A DNA stretch of 28,791 nt from Chromera velia (Eukaryota; Sar; Chromeraceae), in assembly GCA_018398765.1 (NCBI GenBank), contig JAHBMJ010004700.1:42501-71291 (forward strand). Reading direction: 5' to 3'. A model generated the notes under the pieces. The model saw only the letters and a list, made by a program, of their open reading frames with translations. It ran no database searches and had not been told where the DNA came from. This document shows, piece by piece, positions 1-10,445 of this stretch; within the stretch, counting starts at the first letter, position 1, and each line of letters starts with the position of its first letter. A program made the translations under genes and the position numbers.

Positions 1-141
1 TCATGGTTGTTCATATTTATGCGGAAGCAGGCTAAGCTACAGCGGTTTGCTCCTTTTGTTTACAACTGCATACATGGGTTGCCACTTGTCTCTGGCTTCA
101 GAGACTCTAGGTTTAACCACAATTAAGTAAGTAAGTAAGTA
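1..141 (+). mobile_element. 3' end of a LINE (non-LTR retrotransposon), truncated by the window edge
   Basis: This stretch matches 27620-27757 nearly base for base, with only scattered substitutions. Both copies end in the same TTAA(GTAA)n / (AAGT)n tail, here at about 125-141. The 27620 copy lies directly downstream of a degenerate LINE coding region in the same orientation, so the shared segment is read as the 3' UTR and tail of one LINE family. Only the 3' part is visible because the window starts inside it. Confidence 0.75.
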
Positions 142-398
142 TATCAATTTACATTAATTAATTTATAGTTTAAATTAAAAGTAAAACTTGATCGAAGTCT
201 TAAACACGGTTCAAATCCCTTTGATACGTACATAAATGTATAATTGCATGTTTTAATTAGTATTAATGTCTTAAGTGCAACCACGTTGATTATATATAAC
301 GTACATGTGATTAGAATTGATTTAAGATTTGATTTTGTTATTAATGTAACGTCAATCATTACAGGAAAAACGGTTTTATAAACGGTTTTTAATCAAAT
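142..398. other. AT-rich intergenic DNA, no gene seen
   Basis: AT-rich sequence between the LINE tail and the first hAT element. It holds a short direct repeat of AAACGGTTTT around 368-390. The only open frame is a 71-codon minus-strand shadow without recognisable features. Confidence 0.5.
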
Positions 399-893
399 TT
401 CGTAAACAGTGTTGTTAAGTCTCGGTACTTTCGGTACCTCGGTACCAGAGGGGGGGTCGGTATCGGATTTCGGATCGGATCTTTCGGTACCGACCTAAAT
501 GACTCTCAAACTTAAAAATCACATGTAGTCTGATGTTAGAATATCATTTAAACACACTTCATAAAACAAAATAAACAAAATACAATGATAAATTAAAATT
601 AAGAAAGTCTTTTCTAGCTTTTTTGATTGTTCCGCGACTTCTGTCTTCTAGAACGGTCTATGGATTGAGGCATAAAACCCAAAAGTTCATGCTAGTCATC
701 TTTGAGCATTCCAGTGTCCTAATGGCGTATAAACAGTCTGTAAAGAGTTCTAAAAACCTGTTTAAAATATGTAAAAAAGCTGGTACCGAAAGTACTGAAA
801 AAGTACCGAAAGTACCGAAAAATTTCGGATCGGGGGGTCGGTATCGGATTTCGGTATTTAGGTTTGTCGGGACTTAACAACTCTGTTCGTAAA
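399..893. mobile_element. Non-autonomous hAT-type element (copy A, 407-885) with 8-bp target site duplication
   Basis: The element runs 407-885 (479 bp). Its left end reads CAGTGTTGTTAAGTCTCG and the reverse complement of its right end reads CAGAGTTGTTAAGTCCCG. It is flanked by a perfect 8-bp direct repeat, TTCGTAAA, at 399-406 and 886-893. An 8-bp target duplication with CAGNG-type terminal inverted repeats is diagnostic of the hAT superfamily. Both ends carry repeated GGTACCGAAA/TTTCGGTACC words, which resemble clustered subterminal transposase-binding sites. No transposase is encoded. Both termini are shared with the longer element at 14035-15069. Confidence 0.92.
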
Positions 894-1146
894 CCAGCGC
901 CTAAAATATAGTGATTGTACATAGCTCCACGTAACACAACGAGGACTTCGGACTACGACGCTGAGTGCAACGGCTACTGTGCATGACTACATTCGAACGG
1001 TGGACGTTCGTTCCACCCTGACTTAATTCCTTTCTTTCGATCTGTCTAAAAAAAGAACTACGTCGAATCAGAGGCAGGCACTGACTGATTCATTCACTGC
1101 ATGGCATGGATCATTCACTCAGGCAGGTATTGCTCCAATGATTCAT
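894..1146. other. 3' flank of the zeta-carotene desaturase gene
   Basis: This lies between the hAT copy and the stop codon of the minus-strand gene and should hold its 3' UTR and polyadenylation region. It has several ATTCATTCA/CACTGACTGA words. I see no confident polyadenylation signal and no other gene. Confidence 0.4.
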
Positions 1147-4100
1147 TCATGCAGACGCCAAGGCGGGCTCCCTCCGTCTGGTCCTAGAGAGGAGCGGCGT
1201 GTCTTCCAGAATAGCGTCTGCCGCCTGGAGTCCTGACTTGGTGGCACCCTCCATCGAGTCAATATAGTCCTGGTACGTGTAGGAGCCCGCCATGTAGAAC
1301 CCAGGCAGGGAGGTGCGCTGAGGCGGTCTGAAGCGGTCAGCCCCAGGCTCTTCTCTGAGTTGACAGGGAGGGGGACAGATGAGAAAGGGAGACAGAAAGG
1401 ATCCAAACGGGGAGGTGAAAGGTCAAGAAACGATACTAATTGCAGAGCGGAAGCATCACACAGTCAAGGCCTCGTATGTCAGTTGAGAGAAAATTAGTTG
1501 GCGCTGCTAATGAAGAGCGATTTAGTAAGCGGAACAGGGGAACAAATCCCCTGTCAGCAAAAGAAGTTCACGCTTAGAGAGAGGGGGGGGAGCGAAGAGA
1601 AGAATCATGGAAAAAAATACAAAACGACAGGCAGAAGAACAGAAGCGCTCTCTTTCTCTCTCTAAGAAAGGAATAGGCGGGTAGATGTGGAGACAGACCT
1701 GTACAGAGACTCATTCAGCTTTACGACATTCCACCAAGTGCAGTTGAGCTTCTTGGAGGAAGGAAACAGTCTGTGTACCTGCAGCACAGATACACCGACG
1801 CAGACACACGCAGAGAGAAACAGAGATAGAGGTGGCGAGAGCTTCTTAGAAGCAAGAGAAGTGCATCTACGCACAGGTTCACAACAAAAGAATTTCCAGA
1901 ATCAAGAGAAGTGCATGCACGCACAGGTTCACAACAAAAGAATTTCCAGAAGCAAGAGAAGTGCATGCACGCACAGGTTCACAACAAAAGAATTTCCAGA
2001 AGCAAGAGAAGTGCATCTATGCACAGGTTCACAACAAAAAAATTTCCAGAAGCAAGAGAAGTGCATCTATGCACAGGTTCACAACAAAAGAATTTCCAGA
2101 GACCGCCTAACCCCCCAGCACCACAAGGAAACCTCCGAGTGAGAACTGACCTGTTCAAGCGTTGCCTTTGCGATATCGTCCGTGCCCTTGCCCATCCATT
2201 TGTCTCCAGGTGTCAGCACACACTGAAGAAGTGACCTGCAATGCAATCAATCACATACGCAGCAAAGCGGACAAAGGGGACATGAAAAACAACTCCAAAT
2301 ACTGGAAGAGGAAAAGGGGAGGAAGACAAAGAAGTATCATTGCGACCATGCCTGCATCTATTTGCCTGTATTTCACTCCCAGCTGTCACTTCCCTTTCTT
2401 CCCCTGGGTAAGTGTCCCATCTCTCTCCTCTTCACACCTCTTTTCAAGTCCCTTCGAATAAGTCAATGTGAGGGTAGAGTCTGCAGAACACCCTCGCGAC
2501 GTTTTCACATTCGTCAGTCACTCTTTTTTCAAATGCATTCATTTAGTTTTGTACCACAGCCCCTCATGCAGAGCCGACTGACTCACTGACTCACTCACCC
2601 CTGTCCCTCTTTGTAGTAGTCGGCAGGGGACGTCAACGCGAGGTCAGCAAAGCACGAGAATTCGGCGTCAGCTGAATGCAAACAAGAGAAGAGGAGGAGC
2701 AAACAGCAACAGGGATCCCTTGTCTTTTCTCATGATGGAAGAGTGGAAGAGCACCTGCTTGGAGCCTTCTGCGGTTACACTCTGTACTCTCAGGATTAGA
2801 ACAGTGTGGACACATCGGGTTGAAGGCTTCATTCATGCAGAAGAAATCGAAGGAAGGAAACGGCTGACCGACAAGCAAAACAAAATCAAAAGGAAGATGA
2901 CCATGAGAGGAAAGAGGGACAGAACACTCAACAGACTGAAGAAACCGAAAATCAGACAAGAATGCAGGAGAGCTAGAAAGCGCTGCAGCACGCCCCGCCC
3001 TCCCTTACTGACTGACCAGAATAGAGAAGATTATCGATTCCCGGCGCCTTGCCGTCGCTCTTGTCCCCCCCCACATCTTTCATCTTCACTTCGTCGTTCA
3101 ACTCCGTCACCCACCCGTCAAATCGGAGCTGCACGGTGGCTACGGGGACTCCGACCAGCCTCATACAGTTGGCAAGTTCCTGGTAGTGCCTCTTGAAGGA
3201 TTCTGGCAGGAGGGCCTTGATGCCTGCACCATCACATGTGGTCGTATGTTTCTTTGCTCCGTTTCTCGTACCGTGATTGAGGAATACATTTCGATTCACA
3301 GTCATATCTCGCGCGTGCTGTTCATGCCTTCTGTGTCCTTCGTAGAGATGCGGAGGGGAGATGCAGGCACTCGTGAGGTGAACACTCAGGCCGAACCGAG
3401 ACAGACAGAGAGAACGAGACAGAACGTGAAAGAAAGAAAAGAAAGAAAGAAAGAAAGAAAGAAAGAATGAAAGAAAGAAAGAAAAGAAAAGAAAAGAAAG
3501 AAAGAAAAAAAAGAAAGAAAGAAAGAAAGAGGCCAACAGAAGTGCAAAGGGTAGCAAGGAGAGCCAAAGATGCACAGAGAAACCTGCAGCTACAGGCAAA
3601 CAACACACCCACCCACCGGGAACATCTGTTGCCGCCAACACCGCGTCAAATTCTCTCCTCTCATCCTGTCGCCCTGCCCCGGGATCGCCTGTCACGACCA
3701 GACCTCGGACCTGGCAATGAATCAGGAAGGCAGCAGGCAAGGATGAAGGAAGGAAGGAAACAAAGAAAGAAGGAAACCAAAGTGGGAGGAAAAGGGGGTC
3801 ACAAGTCAGCCAAGCGGCTACCTAATAGCTTGTTTGCTCTTTTTTTGAAGAGAAAAGGCAAAAACGTCTGTGAGAAGTCTGGTAATAAGTTGACTGAAAG
3901 GAAATGCGGCTGTGTGGGGTGAATCAAGTGAAAGAGGGTCTCTCTCTCCTTCTGTCTCTGGTTGCACGTCTTTCTCTCTCTCGCTTTCCTTATCTCTGCT
4001 CTGGCTACACAGACAGACAGACAGACAGACAGACATACCTTTGTCGGTTTGCCANCATCTTCACTTCGTCGTTCAACTCCGTCACCCACCCGTCAAATCG

Positions 4101-6302
4101 GAGCTGCACGGTGGCTACGGGGACTCCGACCAGCCTCATACAGTTGGCAAGTTCCTGGTAGTGCCTCTTGAAGGATTCTGGCAGGAGGGCCTTGATGCCT
4201 GCACCATCACATGTGGTCGTATGTTTCTTTGCTCCGTTTCTCGTACCGTGATTGAGGAATACATTTCGATTCACAGTCATATCTCGCGCGTGCTGTTCAT
4301 GCCTTCTGTGTCCTTCGTAGAGATGCGGAGGGGAGATGCAGGCACTCGTGAGGTGAACACTCAGGCCGAACCGAGACAGACAGAGAGAACGAGACAGAAC
4401 GTGAAAGAAAGAAAAGAAAGAAAGAAAGAAAGAAAGAAAGAATGAAAGAAAGAAAGAAAAGAAAAGAAAAGAAAGAAAGAAAAAAAAGAAAGAAAGAAAG
4501 AAAGAGGCCAACAGAAGTGCAAAGGGTAGCAAGGAGAGCCAAAGATGCACAGAGAAACCTGCAGCTACAGGCAAACAACACACCCACCCACCGGGAACAT
4601 CTGTTGCCGCCAACACCGCGTCAAATTCTCTCCTCTCATCCTGTCGCCCTGCCCCGGGATCGCCTGTCACGACCAGACCTCGGACCTGGCAATGAATCAG
4701 GAAGGCAGCAGGCAAGGATGAAGGAAGGAAGGAAACAAAGAAAGAAGGAAACCAAAGTGGGAGGAAAAGGGGGTCACAAGTCAGCCAAGCGGCTACCTAA
4801 TAGCTTGTTTGCTCTTTTTTTGAAGAGAAAAGGCAAAAACGTCTGTGAGAAGTCTGGTAATAAGTTGACTGAAAGGAAATGCGGCTGTGTGGGGTGAATC
4901 AAGTGAAAGAGGGTCTCTCTCTCCTTCTGTCTCTGGTTGCACGTCTTTCTCTCTCTCGCTTTCCTTATCTCTGCTCTGGCTACACAGACAGACAGACAGA
5001 CAGACAGACATACCTTTGTCGGTTTGCCACTTTCGTCCTGGTCATAGATGAAGTCCAGCACTCTTCTTCGAGTGAGGACCTGCCCCCCCCTCTCCTCAAT
5101 ATACTTCTGGATGGGGGCGTGGAGCCAGACGTGGGGGGAGCCCTCCAGCATTCTCAGCATGGAGGCCTCGCTGCGGACCTGTGAGAGGAGAGGGGAAGGA
5201 AGGAAAGAAAGAAAGAAAGTCAGAAGAAGAGAAGCATGCAGGGAAAATGAGAAGAGAAAACAAAAACGAGAAACGCAGAAAAGAGGGAGTTTTTATCACA
5301 ATCGTGGCCCCTCCTCTCTCAACTTGAGGCGATCTATGTCAAGGAAGCCGCTGTGAAAGGGCTTTCTCATTTCTTCTCTCCTTCCTTCACACGCGAAGGA
5401 GACAGATCTCCTAGAAGGTACAAGCTAGAAAAGAAAGGAAGGAAAGAAGCAACCCAATTCACTGACCGCAAACAACTGGAAGATCGTCAGCATACACCTC
5501 GCGCTCATGTTATCACAGTCGATAAACCCGAGTGCGTATGCGATGGGATTCCACAATCTCTCGATTGACCCTCGGGAGCCTCCTCTGGAGAGAAACCAGT
5601 CACTGCAAACAAACAACAGACAACAGAGCGACAGTCAAAGCGAATGAACCTTCTTCAGCCATTCGCTATCTTGAATGAAGACGAAGTTCTATCCTCTGCT
5701 CGCCCCCCTGGCCATCTCCATCTCTCTGGATGCACAAAATTGATCCCACTGACAGAGCCCACGTCCCTGGGTACGTGTGGTTGCAATTCAAGAAGGACCA
5801 TGTGGGATCTCTGCCTGCACTCTTTCCTCATTCTTCCAGTTCGGAATCAATCCAAAAGTCGGAGGAACATCACTACCTCTTCTGTCTGCCCGACAAACAA
5901 ACTGACAAACTGACGTGAAGGAGATTCCATCGAGGTCCCTAATGTTCTCCATGGCGCCGTCGAAGTCCACCAAACCTCTCACGACCGGACTCAGGGCCAG
6001 TGCGATGGTGTTACGGAATTTGTCGTAGGGCTCCAGCTGTTGGGTCTGGAAGAAGGCGTTCAAACCTGCGCATACACAAAGAATGACCATAAAAGAAAGG
6101 AAAACAGGAGCATCGGGATATTGTCCGTGCACTTATTTACATTCTCTCAGACCGACCCAAGAGATGGAGCACTCAATAGAGAGAGTCAGAGAGTGGGAGC
6201 TTTCGCACACCAGAGAAAGCAGGGGGAAACGAAAGTTGAAATTAAACCTTTCTTCCAGGCAAATTGGCTGCGAAGTAAGCAAACAGGAAGCCATTTCGAC
6301 AA

Positions 6303-6339
<37 letters not shown>

Positions 6340-8040
6340 CTCTCTGACCGACCGACCGACCGTTGATGGGAGCTCCGATGTTTCCGAGACGGAAGTCGAG
6401 GCCTGCAAGTCTTCCTCCCTCGTTGACGAAAGTGTGTGTGTGTTCCTTCAATCTGAGAGCCTGATCGAAGATCCCCAGTCTTTGAAAGATCCCAAAAAGA
6501 TTGTAGTAACATCCGAAAAATACGTGCAGACCCATTTCAACGTGGTTTCCGTCTTTGTCTTCCCACGATCCGACCTGAACGAATGAGAGAGAAGAGAGAG
6601 AAGAAACAGGAGAAGGGGGGCAACCAAATGAAACTCCTGCATCCATCCCTCCATTGAAGATCCCTTCCACAACCTGCGTGTCTGTCGTAGGCTGGAAGAG
6701 AGGAGAGAGAAGGTTGATGAGAGACAAGAGCGGAACGAGGAGGAGTAAAAGAGATGGGGACAAAGAAAAGACCTTCCGCTGTCAAGAGAGGAGCACACTG
6801 GGAGAGTCCGCTGAGGAGAAAGAACGCCAATCGTGCTGAACAGATGGATGACGAACAAGCACTGCTGTCTCAGGCCTGAACAACCTCGACCCTCCCCCCC
6901 CGTACCTCCCCCTTCCATTGTTGAAGTACTGTTTGTCTGAGCGCCACAGCCAACGGTCGAATGCACTAGCTCCTCATTCCATTTTCTCTTTGTGAACTGC
7001 ACAGAGCTCTCTTGTCTGTCTGCTGAATCCAAACTTGCCACGCACCTTTCCTCCAATGAATGGGCGTGCTTCAAAAATCGTCACTTCGTGTCCGGCCTCA
7101 CTCAGGTCCATCGCCGCTGTGAGACCCGCCAGACCTGTCACGTCACAACAGACGCAGTGAGGGAAGGGAAGAAGTGAAAGTAGCTACGTTTACAGGGTCC
7201 TGACGGTACACAGCTGGGGAGGCACTGCGGAGGCAGACTGCAGATCAGACACTGGGGGAAATGCAGCTTTGATGAATGATTCACCTGTAGGCAGAGAAAG
7301 TGCACCTGCTCACACGTGATGTCTGTGTATACTACCGCTGTCACTGCTGAGCACGCAAAGGAGACCCTGACCAGTCCGACACACAAGGTGACTCACCAGC
7401 GCCAACAATTGCGATCTTCAGTTTCTCCTCAGGCTTCACCTTCTGGTTGGGTCCCTTTGCGGCCCTGCTCTGTCGTGACCTGTAGCTCAGATCAGATCAG
7501 AGGAGGGTAGAGGGGACAGAGGAGGCGGCAATCGTTAGATAGATATAGCAGGTAGTGAGAGACCGACATCCTGGACTTGCACGCACCCATACTCATGACG
7601 TACGCAGAGGAGACAGAGGAGACGGCAAATGTCACATAGCGCATGTAGGGCGAGGTTGCTTGCACAAAGCGTCTTTCTGGCAGTGAGTACCTGTCAAGAA
7701 GTTTGTCCGAGTCGATGAGGACGCGCTGTGCAGTGCGGGCCCGTCTGCAGACAGAGAAGAGGGGGAGAAACGCGTCTTTCGAGGGTCCTGACAAAGCTCT
7801 GCCTGGGAAGAGGTTCCTACTCACTCACCTCTCATTCCTGAAGTGAAATGGCGACGGGGGGGTGCCTTGCAAGAAGGCGAAGTTCCGTACTGCACGGAAA
7901 TGCATACAGAAAGGCATTCAGAGGTGCATAGGAAGACGGGGAGGAGGGGGGAGAGGGAGACACAGAGACACGGTTGACTTCTCACCAGCAAGGCAGAGTG
8001 CCGCAACACTTGCGGACAACAGACAGGACGAGCGGACCAT
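1147..8040 (-). CDS. ZDS: Zeta-carotene desaturase, 15 exons, plastid-targeted
   Basis: FAD-dependent desaturase converting zeta-carotene via neurosporene to (pro)lycopene in the plastid. Spliced exons, written high to low: 8040-7986, 7889-7829, 7744-7691, 7479-7397, 7134-7046, 6574-6361, 6065-5915, 5602-5467, 5178-5014, 4685-4592 (identical copy 3710-3617), 3223-3017, 2671-2599, 2235-2151, 1778-1699, 1354-1147. All junctions are GT-AG and all phases agree, giving 584 residues, a normal family length. The first ATG after an in-frame stop opens a signal peptide ([18 protein letters not shown]), then RNFAFLQG, which looks like a bipartite plastid leader. The dinucleotide-binding motif GAGLAG is at about residues 83-88. 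Family blocks include [67 protein letters not shown] and [17 protein letters not shown]. These match ZDS rather than phytoene desaturase. As assembled, exon 11 is intact only in the lower copy of the 974-bp duplication and a second exon 11 is cut at the N. Collapsing the copies restores one clean gene. Confidence 0.95.
1851..2100. repeat. 50-bp minisatellite, five units, in ZDS intron 13
   Basis: Five head-to-tail 50-bp units at 1851, 1901, 1951, 2001 and 2051 share AGAGAAGTGCAT and CACAGGTTCACAACAAAA, with only a few substitutions between them. They lie wholly inside the intron between ZDS exons 13 and 14 (1779-2150). The unit is not a multiple of three, so the frame changes each unit and the long plus-strand ORF through it is an artefact of missing stops. 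Confidence 0.95.
3081..5029. repeat. Exact 974-bp tandem duplication around a single N: probable assembly artefact
   Basis: Copy 1 is 3081-4054 and copy 2 is 4056-5029, separated by the N at 4055, with a constant offset of 975. I found no difference, even across the (GAAA)n run at about 3428-3531 and 4403-4506 and the (ACAG)n run at about 4010-4034 and 4985-5009. Both breakpoints fall inside ZDS exons: the start inside exon 11 and the end inside exon 9. At the N, exon 11 of the upper copy is cut and butted against the tail of exon 9 of the lower copy. Two contigs with overlapping ends joined by one N explain all of this. Confidence 0.9.
6304..6362. repeat. (CAGG)n and (ACCG)n microsatellites touching a ZDS splice donor
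   Basis: A run of CAGG units at 6304-6340 is followed by ACCG units at 6346-6362. On the gene strand the second run reads (CGGT)n and contains the intron 6 donor, ...AACG|GTCGGTCGG, so the exact donor lies within a repeat. The phase of the next exon fixes the donor at 6360/6361. Confidence 0.8.
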
Positions 8041-8607
8041 CTTGTGCACACAATCCAACACATAAAGGCAACTACCAAACAGCTACTACTCCCAACTGAG
8101 AGGGTCTGTTGGGCAAAGGTTCAAAAAGGATCGAGGACATGGAACTTGTATGAGCAATGTCGTGCAGCTTGGAAGTTGGTGTAAACTGGAGTTTCGCGCA
8201 GTGCATGCATGGGCCGCCGTGCAGTAATTTCCGGGGCCCATGCGCGGGGCACATGCATGGGGCCCTATATTGGTTTTCAGTTTTTAAGTGCCCCACATGC
8301 ATACGATTTAAGACTTTCCGGGGCCACGTCGCCACGAGTGCTGCAGATCTTTCTGGGCCATCGGAACGGAAAGACAGTCACTGATCTCTTCTTCGACGTC
8401 GTTTTGACCGACATTCAAAGGCTCATGTCAATCGGAAGTCGTGGGAGTTGTGTCCACTGTCGGTACGTAGACGGTGCAGGCTGAGGTAGCATCTTTTGTC
8501 TGTACTGTACTGTTGCATAGCAGTTGGAGAGCAGTGTGTGCGTCTCCTGACCCTGCAAGCACCACAGCAAAACGCTGACAGCCGGAGCCTTCGAAAGAAA
8601 AGTCGAA
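8041..8607. promoter_or_regulatory. Divergent promoter region between ZDS and the Hsp33 gene
   Basis: A 567-bp spacer separates the start codons of two genes transcribed away from each other, both predicted to be plastid proteins. It must hold both promoters and 5' UTRs. No long coding frame with family features is present. The central part, about 8195-8305, is rich in palindromic motifs listed separately. A TATAT stretch occurs near 8266-8272, but its distance from either start makes a TATA-box role uncertain. Confidence 0.6.
8202..8302. promoter_or_regulatory. ATGCAT motif cluster and GC-rich inverted repeat
   Basis: The palindrome TGCATGCA lies at 8202-8209, with further ATGCAT cores at 8253-8258 and 8297-8302. 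Between them, GGGCCCATGC (8234-8243) and GCATGGGGCCC (8255-8265) form an inverted repeat with one extra G and an 11-base spacer. TGCATGCA-type sites are known targets of some ApiAP2 factors in alveolates; assigning that factor here is inference. Confidence 0.5.
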
Positions 8608-9828
8608 ATGGGGGTTGCTTTGCTTATCGCTTCTACTTTTCTGCTCCTTTTTCAATTGGGAGACACATTTAATCCTCTCCTCCGACACTCGCGGAGGAGA
8701 CGGGTCGACGCTCCTATCACTTCTTTGAGACAAGCAGAAGAGCATGACGTAGAAGTAGAGGGACTGCCCGAAGGGGCGACTGCAAAGTTGGTTCGCTTTA
8801 ACGTTGATGAAAAGCTTTTGAATGCCGACCCAAACGACGAGGATGTCCTTGTCACCGCAATGTCTGGAGATGGCAGCTTGATCGTGAGAGCCGTCTCCAA
8901 CAAACGTGTTGTTGAAGAGACACAGAACCGTGGGTCCTACCCTCCTCTGGTCCTAGGTGTGTTGGGGGAGCTGATGTCCAGTACCCTTTTGTATGGCGGT
9001 GTACTGAAAGATGCTCCCATCACTGTAGTCAACCTTGCGGGGTCCAACGTGATCTCTGGGATGCACTCTGCCAGCAACTGCGACGGGGGTGTCCGAGGGA
9101 TGTGTCAAGACGATTTTGATGCTTCTGCCTGCCCGGAGTTGTTTGACGTCGGGAGTCTGCCTCAAGGCACTCGTCGGGTTCCGATTCGTTTCCTGTTCAG
9201 TAACGGAGCGGCAGGGGATGCTCAGATCCAAATCATCAAAGATCACAGAACGTTCAAAGAACCCTACAAGACGTGGGGGAACATTCTGGACGGGCCTGTG
9301 GACACCAATCTAGGTGGCACCCTTTCGCAGTCAGAGAGTCGGCCTGTGGTCCTTCGGTGTGTGTGTGACGTTCAAAAAGGAAACGGGGAAGGAGGGTTAG
9401 AGGATCCATCAGGCCAGCCGATAGAGATTAAAGCAGCGGGGGGTATTTTTATTGATCGGATGCCGAGATACGACGACGCATCGCTGGAGAGAGCGATTGC
9501 GAATGTGGAGGCATTGGAAGAGAAGGGGTTGTCAAATCTTCTTCAGGAAGGAAAATCAGTGAAGGATTTGATTGATTTGGTTCTCGACGGACTGAACCCG
9601 ATTTACACGGCAGCAATCAAGCCGAAGTTTCTGTGTGAGTGTCCGTTTGAAGAGACTATGGCGACTGTGAAGGGAATGAGCAGAGAAGATCAACGGAAGG
9701 ACTTCCCAAAAGGACAGGAGACTGAGTTGGTCTGTGTGCAGTGCAAGAGAAAGAGAAGGTTTTCGTGGGAGGAAGTGAAAGATCGATTGGAAATTACAGA
9801 AGAAGAGGAAACTTTGTGGCCTGCATAG
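8608..9828 (+). CDS. HSP33: Hsp33-type redox-regulated chaperone, plastid-targeted, intronless
   Basis: A 406-residue single-exon protein of the HslO/Hsp33 family, an ATP-independent holdase activated by oxidation of zinc-binding cysteines. The cysteine switch is C343-E-C345 and C376-V-Q-C379. The 30 residues between the pairs equal the spacing in E. coli Hsp33, and RRFSWEEV follows like the usual YRFD. The core starts near residue 80 (DVLVTAMSGDGSLIVRAV) and shows LGVLGELMSSTLLYGGVLKD, KEPYKTWG, SESRPVVL and EIKAAGGIFIDRMP, all in family order. The first 20 residues form a hydrophobic signal peptide, followed by FNPLLRHSRRRR, which resembles a bipartite leader for a complex plastid. It is longer than the bacterial protein mainly because of this leader and an insertion near residues 150-180 containing extra cysteines. 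Lack of introns contrasts with the neighbouring ZDS gene and may reflect later acquisition or retroposition. Confidence 0.93.
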   Translation: MGVALLIASTFLLLFQLGDTFNPLLRHSRRRRVDAPITSLRQAEEHDVEVEGLPEGATAKLVRFNVDEKLLNADPNDEDVLVTAMSGDGSLIVRAVSNKRVVEETQNRGSYPPLVLGVLGELMSSTLLYGGVLKDAPITVVNLAGSNVISGMHSASNCDGGVRGMCQDDFDASACPELFDVGSLPQGTRRVPIRFLFSNGAAGDAQIQIIKDHRTFKEPYKTWGNILDGPVDTNLGGTLSQSESRPVVLRCVCDVQKGNGEGGLEDPSGQPIEIKAAGGIFIDRMPRYDDASLERAIANVEALEEKGLSNLLQEGKSVKDLIDLVLDGLNPIYTAAIKPKFLCECPFEETMATVKGMSREDQRKDFPKGQETELVCVQCKRKRRFSWEEVKDRLEITEEEETLWPA

Positions 9829-10009
9829 GAGGAAGTCGTGGAGAGAAAAGGGAAGGAATCGATAGAACGATTTCTGGCCCACTGAAAAAAAACAGAAGTG
9901 CACTGCGGGAGGAGGCACTGGCAGTTTTAGAGATCTGACAGAAGTGCGAGTCCGACGGTCAATGTATGAATATAGAAGGTTTGGGCAGGAAAAAATAGGG
10001 TATTTTTTT
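9829..10009. other. 3' flank of the Hsp33 gene
   Basis: Short unique sequence between the Hsp33 stop codon and the pyrimidine tract. The mRNA should end here or inside the repeat. No clear terminator or second gene is visible. Confidence 0.4.
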
Positions 10010-10276
10010 TTTCTTCTTTTCCGTTGTCTTTTCGTAGCCTTCCCTCGTTCCTCCGTCCCTCTCTCCCTCCCTCTCTGCCCTCCCTTCCCTTCCTTCCCTC
10101 CTCTCCCTTCCTTCCCTTCCTCCCTTGTTTTTTTTTTTTTCTTTCTTTCTATCTTTCTTTCTTTCTTTCTCTCTTTCTCTCTTTCTCTCTTTCTCTCTTT
10201 CTTTCTTTCCTTCCTTCCTTCCTTCCTTTTCTTTCTTTCTTTCTTTCTTTTCTTTCTTTCTTTCTTTCTTTCTTTC

Positions 10277-10307
<31 letters not shown>

Positions 10308-10336
10308 CTTTCTTTCTTTCTTTCTTTCTTTCTTTC

Positions 10337-10374
<38 letters not shown>

Positions 10375-10375
10375 C

Positions 10376-10406
<31 letters not shown>

Positions 10407-10411
10407 CTCGC

Positions 10412-10445
<34 letters not shown>

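Noticed and set aside
1687-2234. Plus-strand repeat protein with SQQKNFQ units
   Set aside because: The 50-bp unit shifts frame each copy and the region is an intron of the minus-strand ZDS gene.
3081-5029. True tandem duplication of ZDS exons 10 and 11
   Set aside because: Absolute identity, breakpoints inside exons and the single N all point to an unmerged contig overlap; kept as artefact until long reads say otherwise.
3061-8040. CRISPR-like array or bacterial operon
   Set aside because: The tandem repeats are microsatellites or a minisatellite without spacers, and the genes are split by spliceosomal introns.
8588-8607. Heat-shock element upstream of the Hsp33 start (TTCGAAAGAA)
   Set aside because: The GAA and TTC modules do not have the two-base spacing of a heat-shock element and the site is immediately next to the start codon.
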